Source of the DNA: a virus
Strand: one strand, 5' to 3'
DNA: 33,402 bases
Virus record (IMG/VR): IMGVR_UViG_3300047277_000087
Span: 1-33,402 of that record
Shown here: positions 7,442-15,865 of the stretch, piece after piece
Numbering within the stretch: position 1 is the stretch's first letter
How the letters are laid out: each line of letters starts with the position of its first letter
Translations under genes and position numbers: made by a program
Notes under the pieces: model-generated
Databases searched by the model: none
Told to the model about the DNA's origin: nothing
Seen by the model: the letters and a program-made list of their open reading frames with translations, nothing else

Positions 7442-8049
7442 TGTAGACTTCCGTTTGATATTAGATTGCTGAGTACAAATAAGATAATGCTTTCTTCATC
7501 ATCTTCTGGGTAGTCGATGGATTGAATAGGGCGATTAATCTTACTGCTATAACTAAAGCCAGATACTTCTCCGCTGTAATCAAAGTCCGCATTGCTGCCA
7601 AGCCAAGAATATTCACCATGCAAAGCATCTAATGTATAGTTCTGCGATCCAGACGCATAAACTAAGATAGCTGGCTGTCCAGAAAATAAATAGCTACCAT
7701 GCTCCGCTATCAATCTCTTTTCTAATGAGAAATTAACGTCTTGGCCATTAGCCGCATAACTTCCATATTGCGCAACTAAACTATAAGCTACGCTCCCAGC
7801 TCCAGCTATGTAGCTGAGACTTGCATTTTGTCCAGCAAGGCTATAACTTCCTGCCGTCGCGGTTAATTTCTTGGCTAATTTAAAAGTAGCGCTTTGCCCT
7901 GTTACCGAATACACCCCTGTAGAGGCAATTAACTTTCTAGCTAAGGTAAAGGTTACATTTTTACCTGTATAGGTGTAATTACCTGTAGCGCCTGATAACG
8001 TGTAAGCTACACCGCTACCACCGCTTATTTGAGCAAGTAGTAGCGTCAT
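7429..8049 (-). CDS. Repeat-rich structural protein (GSYS-GQ repeats)
   Basis: 206 residues. From about residue 10 to 165 the protein consists of some six imperfect 20-26-residue units of the form L-x-A-x-x-G-x-Y-S-x-x-G-Q-x-A-x-L (for example ATAGSYSLAGQNASL and AEHGSYLFSGQPAIL). The alternating pattern predicts beta strands, probably a beta-helix or solenoid. Such repeats are common in phage minor tail or decoration proteins. GAGG lies upstream of the ATG. Exact virion location unknown. Confidence 0.7.
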   Translation of the reverse strand: MTLLLAQISGGSGVAYTLSGATGNYTYTGKNVTFTLARKLIASTGVYSVTGQSATFKLAKKLTATAGSYSLAGQNASLSYIAGAGSVAYSLVAQYGSYAANGQDVNFSLEKRLIAEHGSYLFSGQPAILVYASGSQNYTLDALHGEYSWLGSNADFDYSGEVSGFSYSSKINRPIQSIDYPEDDEESIILFVLSNLISNGSLQWER

Positions 8050-8052
8050 TTA

Positions 8053-8712
8053 TTAAGCCTCAGATATACTTTCTCGCCACGAAACCTCAACGCCTAGTGA
8101 CCATGTTCCAGCCGCGTCCATCGCCGATGGGCCAACACGCAAAGCGATCAACTCACCCGGATGTAATTCAATAGGATGGTTGCGCACGTTAAACTCATAA
8201 ACATTTTCATAAAACGCCCCTGCCGCGCCTACTTGAATTAACGGTATTTCAGCGATGTTAGTGGCTTCAAATGTGATACCTGTGACAGTTAATGCGCCTG
8301 TTGTAGCGATACGAATATCCCCTCCGAGCGCCAAGTCATATTCAGATGACACATAATTACTATCTTTTTTAGTAGCAACTGGAATAGATGTGCCGCCCGA
8401 AGTAGCAGCGCCTGTTCCACGTGTCAAGACTAATGATCGGGTTTGTGTGATTGGCACAGTAAATGCAGCGATGGTTGTCCATCGCAATCTAATTGAATCT
8501 ATCCACACCGACTTAGTGCCTGCTGAAGGATCATATCGCATAGCATATACAACCGCCCCTGCTGCCGCTGCCGCTGCAATCGTTCCTGTTTTAGTCGCTA
8601 TAGTATAATTTGTGCCTGATGGCGATACATCAACAACATGCAAAGAGCCATCAGTGTTGACCTCAGCCCCTTGATTACTTGTCCAACCTACTAATTTATT
8701 TGCCCAGCCCAT
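8053..8712 (-). CDS. Beta-rich phage structural protein
   Basis: 219 residues, rich in Thr/Gly/Val with an Ala run (TGTIAAAAAAGAVVYAMRY) and a C-terminal jelly-roll-like stretch (ELHPGELIALRVGP). Similar proteins appear among minor structural genes of proteobacterial phages. No function can be assigned. It sits in a block of five small structural genes between the repeat protein and the internal virion proteins. Confidence 0.65.
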   Translation of the reverse strand: MGWANKLVGWTSNQGAEVNTDGSLHVVDVSPSGTNYTIATKTGTIAAAAAAGAVVYAMRYDPSAGTKSVWIDSIRLRWTTIAAFTVPITQTRSLVLTRGTGAATSGGTSIPVATKKDSNYVSSEYDLALGGDIRIATTGALTVTGITFEATNIAEIPLIQVGAAGAFYENVYEFNVRNHPIELHPGELIALRVGPSAMDAAGTWSLGVEVSWRESISEA

Positions 8713-8715
8713 AAT

Positions 8716-8991
8716 TTATGCCCACGCGTATCGAATTTTAAAAGTCCCCCAACATAGATCAATAAGACCGTCTATGTAGAGCGTAAATGAGCCTGCTGCT
8801 GGCAAAGTAGATAGTTTCCAGCTTGCAGCCGCATGTCTATGTGCGTCCGTGTCATTATCGACTGTTGAATCAACCATCACGAATGCCTCGACATAACTTG
8901 TTGCAGATACATTGGCATCGGTAATAGTAATAATAAAACTGTTATTAAGCGCACTTCCTAAATCTACAGTCGCAGTTGCAGAGCCAGCCAT
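8716..8991 (-). CDS. Small beta-rich structural protein
   Basis: 91 residues with alternating hydrophobic strands (TATVDLGSALNNSFIITITD, then SYVEAFVMVDSTVDND) and no helix-rich region. Its ATG overlaps the TAA of the preceding gene (TAATG), so it is translationally coupled. A minor virion or tail-associated role is inferred from the neighbourhood only. Confidence 0.65.
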   Translation of the reverse strand: MAGSATATVDLGSALNNSFIITITDANVSATSYVEAFVMVDSTVDNDTDAHRHAAASWKLSTLPAAGSFTLYIDGLIDLCWGTFKIRYAWA

Positions 8992-9410
8992 TACGTTACC
9001 TGAAACGTGCCGTTTACAGCATCCAAATTAACGGCAAAGGTATCTCCGTTAGTTCCATTCATAGTAACGCCCCCTACACCGTAATCCCAGTAGCCATAAG
9101 GGATACTAGAAGTTGAGTTATAAAGCACGGCATATCGGAAGGCGAAGCCGGTTGTGCTGGCCGTCCATGTTGCAGGGTTAGCTAAAATTAATTTAAAGAC
9201 ACCACCTGATTGAGTTGCTGAAGTAGTCGTACACGCATTGCCGCCAGCCGTATAACCGCCACCGGTCACAAGATCAGTTGTACCCGCTACAAAAGACGTA
9301 TCAGCGGCATTAACGGTTAATGCTAGGGCTATTTTCCATATTGCTGTTCCAGCATTATCCCCCTCGACAAGTGGCTCAACTGCTGCCGTGTATTTCGTAT
9401 AAGTGGCCAT
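8991..9410 (-). CDS. Beta-rich minor structural protein
   Basis: 139 residues with AGGATAAAAC before the ATG. The composition (Thr, Ala, Gly, aromatic) and strands such as FAFRYAVLYNSTSSIPYGYW suggest a beta-sandwich virion protein. Overlaps the next gene by one base. Function unknown; by position it is a small tail or decoration component. Confidence 0.65.
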   Translation of the reverse strand: MATYTKYTAAVEPLVEGDNAGTAIWKIALALTVNAADTSFVAGTTDLVTGGGYTAGGNACTTTSATQSGGVFKLILANPATWTASTTGFAFRYAVLYNSTSSIPYGYWDYGVGGVTMNGTNGDTFAVNLDAVNGTFQVT

Positions 9411-9413
9411 GTT

Positions 9414-9704
9414 TTATCCTAATAAAGAGGGCTTGTGTTCGGTAATAACGATAGACTCAATTCGATTGTCACTGTCTCTAATGACTTTGGCGATTAAGTT
9501 GGGAGGTATTGTCTTGGGTGGTACGAAATTGACAACAGGCGCAACAGCATTGGGCGCTTCAGGTTGTTTGAGTTGCTCAATACGCTGACCCATTTCAATG
9601 ACTTGCTTAGTCAACTCAGCAATAATAGTGTCATAGTCAATGACTTCCCGCTCCGGTTGAGGCATGACTTGCGACAAAAACTTTTTATCTTTTATCGTAA
9701 TCAT
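9414..9704 (-). CDS. Small coiled-coil protein
   Basis: 96 residues. Residues about 22-46 (DYDTIIAELTKQVIEMGQRI) form a likely coiled coil. They are followed by a Pro-rich linker and a beta-like C-terminus. GAGGGCTAG lies directly before the ATG, which touches the TAG stop of the preceding gene. Likely an oligomerising minor structural or chaperone protein; family not recognised. Confidence 0.6.
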   Translation of the reverse strand: MITIKDKKFLSQVMPQPEREVIDYDTIIAELTKQVIEMGQRIEQLKQPEAPNAVAPVVNFVPPKTIPPNLIAKVIRDSDNRIESIVITEHKPSLLG

Positions 9705-11711
9705 CTAGCCCTCAATACATTTAATAAAGTTTTCATAAGCACTTATCTTTTCTTGCATGTGAGCAATCGCCTTATCCGCTGAGATACTGGTTGTCTTGCC
9801 CTCGCCATCGGTAATATCAATGTGGGTTTTGTTGATGAACTCTTTGGGGATTTTTGCTTGACGAGCTGCGGTTATTTCGGGGGGTTCGGTTTTACTTGCT
9901 TTATTACTATTTGAGACTAGACTATCTTTTGCCGATGGTTCCTGCCCAGTCTGTTGCAAAAATTCAGACTGTGTATCTCCGGTGTGAGCCTCCAAACGCT
10001 TACCGGAAGACGCAGGAGCATCGACTCTCTTTTCAGATAATGGATGATCATGACCGATTTTTTTTGGGTTCTTAACATGGATAGTTACTAAATGTCTGCC
10101 ATCCCTTCCATTCAGTAAATTATCTGCATAAACTATCGTCCTTCCATTAAGATTAACTCTCCATTCTCTTCCCTTTGAGCCATCTGGATTTGCTTCCCTT
10201 GATGGATTAAAATCACGTATCACATTAGGAAATTCCAGCACATCTTCTTTTGCAACCTGAAATTCATTTTGTTCTTTTGATTTTTTTCCATGTCGCCAAA
10301 TAAACTTAGCAATACCCCATCCAGCGCCTTTAACCTCTATGTCGCCAAAACCTTTCCATCCTCCACGTGCTATAGCAACATTCTCTATATCCTCCGGCTT
10401 TATCATAACTAGAGGATCATCTGCTTTTCCTGTTGGATTCTTATTGACCTGATCATAAGCATCGTTTAACTGAGATATTTCATGATCGATTTGTTTTTGT
10501 AATAACTCAATCGCAGGATTACGAATAAATCCATTATCAGATAAGTGTTGTTGCTCAATTCTAGACATCTCAGCATGTGCAGATTGATATATATCATCTT
10601 TGGCAAGTATTTCATTTAATCGACCAAGACTATCTTGATGTGGCAGTGCATCCTCTAGCCTTACGCCATCACCTAAATCACCTTCTTCAATCTGCTTTAA
10701 CTTATATTCAAGATCGGCTTTTTGTTGTTCTAAGGATTGTCGCTCACCACGACTCATCCGTTCCCCTGCCAAGCCCAACAAATCAGATGGTATTTCTGGT
10801 TTCTCAGTAAACCGTATTGAACTGGTAATCGGCACGCCACCCACTAGCTCTCTGACCGACTGATTCATGCCATCAACCAGCGCATTATTAGAGGCAGGAT
10901 TGGTCGCACTTAAGCTATCTGGATTTTCTATGGCATGGGCATCCATAGCCGTTAGCACAGCATCTTGGTGTGAAGGCAATACATGAGGGTGTATGCCTCC
11001 AAATACCGCACCAAAGGCCGCATTTAAAGCGAGTGTAGTAGGATTTGACCAATCATGTTGCTTGGCTTCTTCTGGATAGCCATCCGCCTTTAAAACAGAT
11101 TCATTAGCCATCTCACTAGCAGAGCCTATACCCGCACCAATGACAGCCCCAGTGGCCGCCCCTTGCAGTCTTGTTGCAATAGGAAGCGCTTTACTGGCAA
11201 AACCTAATGGTACTGTCATATAGGCTTTGGCTGCTAGTGCATCAACTGCACCCAGTTTTAATGATGTGCCTAAACCTTTACCTTTCTCTAATTCTTCAGT
11301 GACTCGTTTGCCACCTTGCATCGCACTAAAGGCAACTGGATTACCAAGCGTCACTGCAACATCGCCCAACATGCCAGCAAATTGATCAGCAATTTGTAAA
11401 GATACATGAGTTGTTTGTGGATCAGGTGTTAAAGCATCTCGTGTATGAATTAAACTTTGCGTGACATGCTTATGCCACCCAGGATTATCGATGCCATAGT
11501 AAGCACCTATCGCGGTAGGGATAGCATCGGCAGCAATACCTAAGTTTGCAATAGAACGTGTTGCTATTCTGGCGGGAGTCAGTACATTGCTGAGTGTTTC
11601 ATCAAGCCTATTTTTATAGGCTTCATCTTCTTGGTTAAAACTAGACTCACTAATGTCTTGCAGTGTATCTTGTCTTGACTGTACCGACTCACCGCCAAAT
11701 AGATAACTCAT
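9705..11711 (-). CDS. Internal virion protein with possible BECR-type nuclease domain
   Basis: 668 residues. The N-terminal ~230 residues have Gly/Ala-rich hydrophobic helices (GAATGAVIGAGIGSASEMA), as in podovirus ejection proteins. At about 445-548 there is a compact domain with GGWKGFGDIEV, KFIWRHGKK, a strand-rich WRVNLNGRTIVYAD and LLNGRDGRHLVTIHVKNPKK. Its spacing resembles the phage BECR (barnase/EndoU/colicin/RelE-like) nuclease domains found in MuF-type and polyvalent injected proteins. The ending is helical. The 4-nt overlap with the transglycosylase gene supports co-expression. The nuclease assignment is tentative. Confidence 0.7.
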   Translation of the reverse strand: MSYLFGGESVQSRQDTLQDISESSFNQEDEAYKNRLDETLSNVLTPARIATRSIANLGIAADAIPTAIGAYYGIDNPGWHKHVTQSLIHTRDALTPDPQTTHVSLQIADQFAGMLGDVAVTLGNPVAFSAMQGGKRVTEELEKGKGLGTSLKLGAVDALAAKAYMTVPLGFASKALPIATRLQGAATGAVIGAGIGSASEMANESVLKADGYPEEAKQHDWSNPTTLALNAAFGAVFGGIHPHVLPSHQDAVLTAMDAHAIENPDSLSATNPASNNALVDGMNQSVRELVGGVPITSSIRFTEKPEIPSDLLGLAGERMSRGERQSLEQQKADLEYKLKQIEEGDLGDGVRLEDALPHQDSLGRLNEILAKDDIYQSAHAEMSRIEQQHLSDNGFIRNPAIELLQKQIDHEISQLNDAYDQVNKNPTGKADDPLVMIKPEDIENVAIARGGWKGFGDIEVKGAGWGIAKFIWRHGKKSKEQNEFQVAKEDVLEFPNVIRDFNPSREANPDGSKGREWRVNLNGRTIVYADNLLNGRDGRHLVTIHVKNPKKIGHDHPLSEKRVDAPASSGKRLEAHTGDTQSEFLQQTGQEPSAKDSLVSNSNKASKTEPPEITAARQAKIPKEFINKTHIDITDGEGKTTSISADKAIAHMQEKISAYENFIKCIEG

Positions 11712-14365
11712 GGGTTAATAGCCTGAGCTGTTGAATCAGGCTTTAGATTAATCACAATCGGTTTTATCGTATTGCCATCCGTAAAGCCATAAAGCCCATC
11801 GCCCATAGGGATTATCTTGTAATGATTTATATTGTCATTAGCAACGAATCGATGCAGACCCTCAGCCTCCATTTGCTGATTAAATTGCTGAGTGACTTTA
11901 TCTTTAAATATGTCCTCTGGCATACCATAAGGCGGGATAATACGACTATTAAACACATTAAGTGCGCCACCTTTTGTACCCGTGACCATCTCAATGGCTT
12001 TATCAAAAGTATCTGAGTTAAATTCCTTATGGGTATCGCCACTTTCGGCAGATATGCCAGCATAAGCGGCACGCACAGTTTGCATTGTTGTGTTGGCTGC
12101 ATCGGGATGATTAGCAAAAGCTCCATTGGTCGATTCATCAAAGGCTGCTTGAAACTCCGTGTCTTTAGGCATAAATATACTTTTGCTTTTGCCGTCTTCT
12201 GATTTATCCCCAGTCGTTGGATTAAGCAAGCGCTCACCCCTTAACACATATTCAGCCGCTTTTTGTCCATTAACATTGATCGTTGTTGGGTCAGCGTAAC
12301 CACCCCAATTTGATTGCTGATAACTCTCATTTATTCCATACAAAAACCCCGCCATAGCAGTAACAGGCGAGTCTTTACGCAACTGTTGCATGGCCATGTT
12401 GTAAGATATAGGATTGGTACTTTTACTTAAGCCATCCATGAACTTAAGTGCATCTTTAGTTGGCATTGCCTCGAAAGTGGTAGACAGGCTTTTAGCTTCC
12501 TCAGTTGTTAATACGGTGGGCTTAGTGCCAAATTTAACTGTGAGTTGATCGCTGATAGCGAGTCTATTATTGATTTCAGTGGCGGCCTGCTGTGGGTTAG
12601 TCCAGTTTATAGGCTGTACTGGATAGCCGCTTTGGTAGGCTGAGGCAATAGGGTCTTTGTCACGCGTATCCTTTGCCTCTTTAGCCGCTTGCAGGAGACT
12701 ATTATATTGCTTATCTTCTCTTTCATAATTAGCACTGCCATTTACAGGCTTTTGAGATGCCAATAGATTATTGACCTCAGCCGTTGGCATATCTCTAATT
12801 GAGAATGCTTGTTTGGCATGATTAATATTATCTACATATTTCTCATATTCAATAGGCGCCTTATTACCATAACCCTGTTCAAACGTTTTAAAGGGGATCA
12901 TTTCCCCCGTCACACCAGTTGCATGTGCCTGTGCATATTGGTTATCTTGTTGAATCTGATTTTCTGCTCTAAAAGTAGATTCACTTTTAGAAATCATGCT
13001 TTCAGCTTGGTTTTTGATTTGTAGGAGTTCTTGAGGTGAGGCATCATCCAAAGGGGTATTGGTTTTATTAGCCTCTATCAAAGCCTTATCCAAGTAATCT
13101 TTAACCCCTGCTTTAGATTGCCAATCGCCACCCGTTTTGATAGCTTTATCAATGCCAGCTCTGCCACCGTTATAAGCCGCTAATGTTTTTTCGACATCAC
13201 CTTTATGATAATCATAATGCGCCTTTAGTAGCTCATCACCAACGCGATTGTATTCTTCAGGACTATCATTAGCGGCTGGACGAATATTAAATCCTGGTGC
13301 TTTTGCAACATCTTCACGAACTTGGTTTTTAAACTTAGACTTCACGCCATCTTTATCAATGTGAATAACCGGTGAACCGTCAGAATTGTAATCTGCTCCA
13401 TGACTTTCAACGGTATCGCGTATTTGCTTCAGTCGTTCAAAATCCATTGCAGGGAATGACTTAGGCTTTAGTTTTTCAGTTGCTGCATCCAATAAAGCCT
13501 GTGGATTACTTTGCAATACACTAGGCACATAAGCATCAAGCTGTGATTTTTTTAAATCAGTTAAGCTATCAACATCGAGTTCATGGCCAAATGTTTTAAT
13601 ATTATTTGCCGCAACTTCCCAACCGCCATTTTGAATAGCCGCTGCATTGGCTATCTTGAGTGACCTTGAAAATTGAGTACGCGCAGACTCCAATCCTACC
13701 TTATCATTAAAGCCATTAAGCATGGCAAGTTGCACCTGACTGTCTTTTAACTTCGCATAGTTAGTTTGTATGCGATTAGGGTCGTTATAACCCTGTTCAA
13801 TTTCCCTACCCAAGGAGTCACTCTCTGCTTTTAAGGTAGATTCTCGAAATACCCTAGACTGCTGGCCTTCATGCTGTTGAATCAAGCCATTGGTTTGATA
13901 ATCTTCTTCATCTGCATGTTGGCTAAAGATAGCCTTGGCTTCCTCTGAAGTTAGGCTGTCAGCAATCGATGAGCGTTTTTGTTGAAGCGTATCCTGCAAG
14001 GTACTAGCTGGCGAGCGTCCATTGACCGGAGCAAGGGCGTTTTTACCGGTTAGCTCTAAAAAGCCTGGCGTTCTTGGTTGTCCATTCTGACCTTCCGCAC
14101 CAAACATAGCCCCTTGTTTGCTGTTTCGGTATTGCGTAACTGCATCACGAGCTTGATCGGCAATAGACTGCTTTAACTGATCCTCATAATGCTTAACCGC
14201 TACTTTCTGTGCATCATGGGCTAGGTTGCCGGCAAGCTCTACGCCATAACCCAGAGCGGCTTTCTCTGTGCCACCCATGAAATCATCGGCTGTATAGTGA
14301 GTCGTTTGCCTAGCATCAGGTAGGCCTTGTTGTGAAACAGATTGCTGATATTCTGGAACTCTCAT
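11708..14365 (-). CDS. Internal virion protein with lytic transglycosylase-like domain
   Basis: 885 residues, mostly charged helix. Between about 315 and 425 the order VESHG, then KSKFKNQV, then PGFNIRPAANDSPEEYNRVG, then TLAAYNGGRAGIDKA follows the SLT lysozyme-like fold. The Glu of VESHG sits at the catalytic position and AYNGG is the classic C-terminal motif. In T7-like and BPP-1-like phages such proteins are ejected and locally open peptidoglycan for DNA passage. AAGGACTGGGTAA precedes the start. Insertions between motifs make activity uncertain. Confidence 0.8.
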   Translation of the reverse strand: MRVPEYQQSVSQQGLPDARQTTHYTADDFMGGTEKAALGYGVELAGNLAHDAQKVAVKHYEDQLKQSIADQARDAVTQYRNSKQGAMFGAEGQNGQPRTPGFLELTGKNALAPVNGRSPASTLQDTLQQKRSSIADSLTSEEAKAIFSQHADEEDYQTNGLIQQHEGQQSRVFRESTLKAESDSLGREIEQGYNDPNRIQTNYAKLKDSQVQLAMLNGFNDKVGLESARTQFSRSLKIANAAAIQNGGWEVAANNIKTFGHELDVDSLTDLKKSQLDAYVPSVLQSNPQALLDAATEKLKPKSFPAMDFERLKQIRDTVESHGADYNSDGSPVIHIDKDGVKSKFKNQVREDVAKAPGFNIRPAANDSPEEYNRVGDELLKAHYDYHKGDVEKTLAAYNGGRAGIDKAIKTGGDWQSKAGVKDYLDKALIEANKTNTPLDDASPQELLQIKNQAESMISKSESTFRAENQIQQDNQYAQAHATGVTGEMIPFKTFEQGYGNKAPIEYEKYVDNINHAKQAFSIRDMPTAEVNNLLASQKPVNGSANYEREDKQYNSLLQAAKEAKDTRDKDPIASAYQSGYPVQPINWTNPQQAATEINNRLAISDQLTVKFGTKPTVLTTEEAKSLSTTFEAMPTKDALKFMDGLSKSTNPISYNMAMQQLRKDSPVTAMAGFLYGINESYQQSNWGGYADPTTINVNGQKAAEYVLRGERLLNPTTGDKSEDGKSKSIFMPKDTEFQAAFDESTNGAFANHPDAANTTMQTVRAAYAGISAESGDTHKEFNSDTFDKAIEMVTGTKGGALNVFNSRIIPPYGMPEDIFKDKVTQQFNQQMEAEGLHRFVANDNINHYKIIPMGDGLYGFTDGNTIKPIVINLKPDSTAQAINP

Positions 14366-14974
14366 TTATTTACCCAGTCCTTTAAAGCTCGTATTAGTAA
14401 CACCATAAGAACTTTTAGCAGCGCTTCCACCTGAATTAGTGTTTGTATTGCTTCCTTTACTACCCGCATACGAGGAAGCTGCACCACCAATAGAACTCAA
14501 TAGTGATGAGCCAGCGGCCATTGCTCCAATCTGACTTGGGTTGATACTATTCGCCTTCCATGTTTCCATCGTAGCGGCAGATTTGTCATTCATGCCTTGC
14601 ACTTCATACCCCCATGCCTGCCTAGCCGCATTTGATTGAATCGTATTGACATCGATACCGCCTAAGAATTTAGTTGAAGCAAGAATGTCTTGCGCTGAAC
14701 CTTGGGTAAGGTCAATGCCATTAGCCGCCATCTGAGCGCGTTGATCGCCAATCATGGAGGCTTGCTTGCGCATAGAGTTCTGAGCTTCAACCTCACCTTC
14801 CTGGAGTGTTGTGGAGCGTTCTTGATTAGCTATGGTGGCATTATTATTGGCAACTTGAGCGTTATACTCTGCTGCGCTACGTTCAGCTTGAGCTTGATTT
14901 TTAGCTTGTATCCCCTGCATTACGGCAGAAGTTACTGCTGTTGCAACAAAAAGACCTACAGCTATAAAACTCAT
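14366..14974 (-). CDS. Small internal virion protein (T7 gp14-like)
   Basis: 202 residues. A hydrophobic N-terminus (FIAVGLFVATAVTSAVM) is followed by a long Gln/Ala-rich helix, the motif QMAANGIDLTQGSAQDILA, and a Gly/Ser-rich end. This is the standard layout of the short internal-core protein of podoviruses, which inserts in the outer membrane at ejection (known for T7 gp14). It precedes the two larger ejection proteins, in the usual order. Confidence 0.75.
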   Translation of the reverse strand: MSFIAVGLFVATAVTSAVMQGIQAKNQAQAERSAAEYNAQVANNNATIANQERSTTLQEGEVEAQNSMRKQASMIGDQRAQMAANGIDLTQGSAQDILASTKFLGGIDVNTIQSNAARQAWGYEVQGMNDKSAATMETWKANSINPSQIGAMAAGSSLLSSIGGAASSYAGSKGSNTNTNSGGSAAKSSYGVTNTSFKGLGK

Positions 14975-15417
14975 GACAACATCTCCTGCTTAGATGAGGA
15001 TAAGCAATACTGTTCATATTGCTCGAATGTGTCTACGACTAGTGCTGCTTCCAATGATTGAATGTCTGTTCCTTCAATGGCATGGATAGTTGTGAATACA
15101 GTATCTTCGTGAGCAAAGCCGATGCGCTTAACGCCAGGCTTAGAGAGAAAAGTAAGATAGCCGGTAAAACGACCTTTACCATCTTGTGAGGCAATCTCTA
15201 TATCCCCATTGAGGATACAAAGGTGTTCAGTTTTATGAATCTTACCGGTTAGCAGAGTGCCTTTTTTAATGCGCATTTCCCTAGCGTAGATGCCAGGTGA
15301 AAAATGATGGATAACTTCTGGATCAACTTGCGGGTGGCTTCTCATCATGTCCTCTGCCTCAAGTATTGCTGTCTTATAATCGAGCGAGTCAGGCAGTATC
15401 TGGGAGAGTTCGTTCAT
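14971..15417 (-). CDS. Cupin-like protein of the tail/internal block
   Basis: 148 residues from ATG 15417; an upstream TTG at 15432 is possible, and neither has a clear ribosome-binding site. The middle reads as a small beta-barrel (YAREMRIKKGTLLTGKIHK, then LCILNGDIEIASQDGKGRF, then FTTIHAIEGTDI), with the cupin-like G(x)5-type turns and one conserved-looking His. Comparable genes occur next to the internal virion proteins of many podoviruses; function unknown. ATGA overlap with the next gene. Confidence 0.6.
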   Translation of the reverse strand: MNELSQILPDSLDYKTAILEAEDMMRSHPQVDPEVIHHFSPGIYAREMRIKKGTLLTGKIHKTEHLCILNGDIEIASQDGKGRFTGYLTFLSKPGVKRIGFAHEDTVFTTIHAIEGTDIQSLEAALVVDTFEQYEQYCLSSSKQEMLS

Positions 15418-15865
15418 CGCGCACCATTTCAAAGCGTATTACGGGAAATCCGGGCTTGATCTCAATGGTTTCTTCGAACGTAAAACCTATCGTCTTCAGC
15501 CAGCGGATCGTCATTTTGTTTCTGACATCAACTATGTTAGACAATATAGGCCATCGTTTGGACATCATCCGCACGATATGCTTGGTACGACGGGTAAGAT
15601 TAATGACATGACTATCCATTTGATTAGTAACCAGCAACCAAGGATTGCCGGTAATGGAACAGCCGTAGATACAAACTAGAACACCATCAGCAAAGACGGC
15701 AAAGCAGCAATCCTTTTCAGAATTATTGACTGAAGCGACAATACATTCCAACGTGCCTAAGTCCGTTACCGTCTCAATCTCATCGACATCGATCTGGCGC
15801 ATGTTCTCAGCCAGACTAACCATGTCTTCATAGGTTGGGAACCGCTTGGTAACTTTAACCGCCAA
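15389..15865 (-). CDS. GNAT-fold protein, T7 gp13-like
   Basis: 158 residues from TTG 15865, preceded by GAGG at normal spacing; the reading frame stays open to a TTG at 15892 inside the tail-tube gene. The pattern (DMVSLAENMRQIDVDEI, then a strand CCFAVFADGVLVCIYGCS, then a late NKMTIRWLKTIGFTFEE) is that of GNAT acyltransferase folds and of the T7 gp13 family. In phages the family is linked to virion assembly, with no proven enzyme activity. Overlaps tail tube B by 11 nt. Confidence 0.65.
   Translation of the reverse strand: MAVKVTKRFPTYEDMVSLAENMRQIDVDEIETVTDLGTLECIVASVNNSEKDCCFAVFADGVLVCIYGCSITGNPWLLVTNQMDSHVINLTRRTKHIVRMMSKRWPILSNIVDVRNKMTIRWLKTIGFTFEETIEIKPGFPVIRFEMVRDERTLPDTA

Noticed and set aside
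11827-12237. 136-codon minus-strand frame inside the transglycosylase-like gene
   Set aside because: It is out of frame with the 885-residue protein, rich in Leu/Ser/Met as shadows are, and lacks a ribosome-binding site.
14702-15061. 119-codon plus-strand open frame
   Set aside because: It lies antisense to two well-supported minus-strand genes, has no recognisable motif, and its composition is that of a shadow frame.
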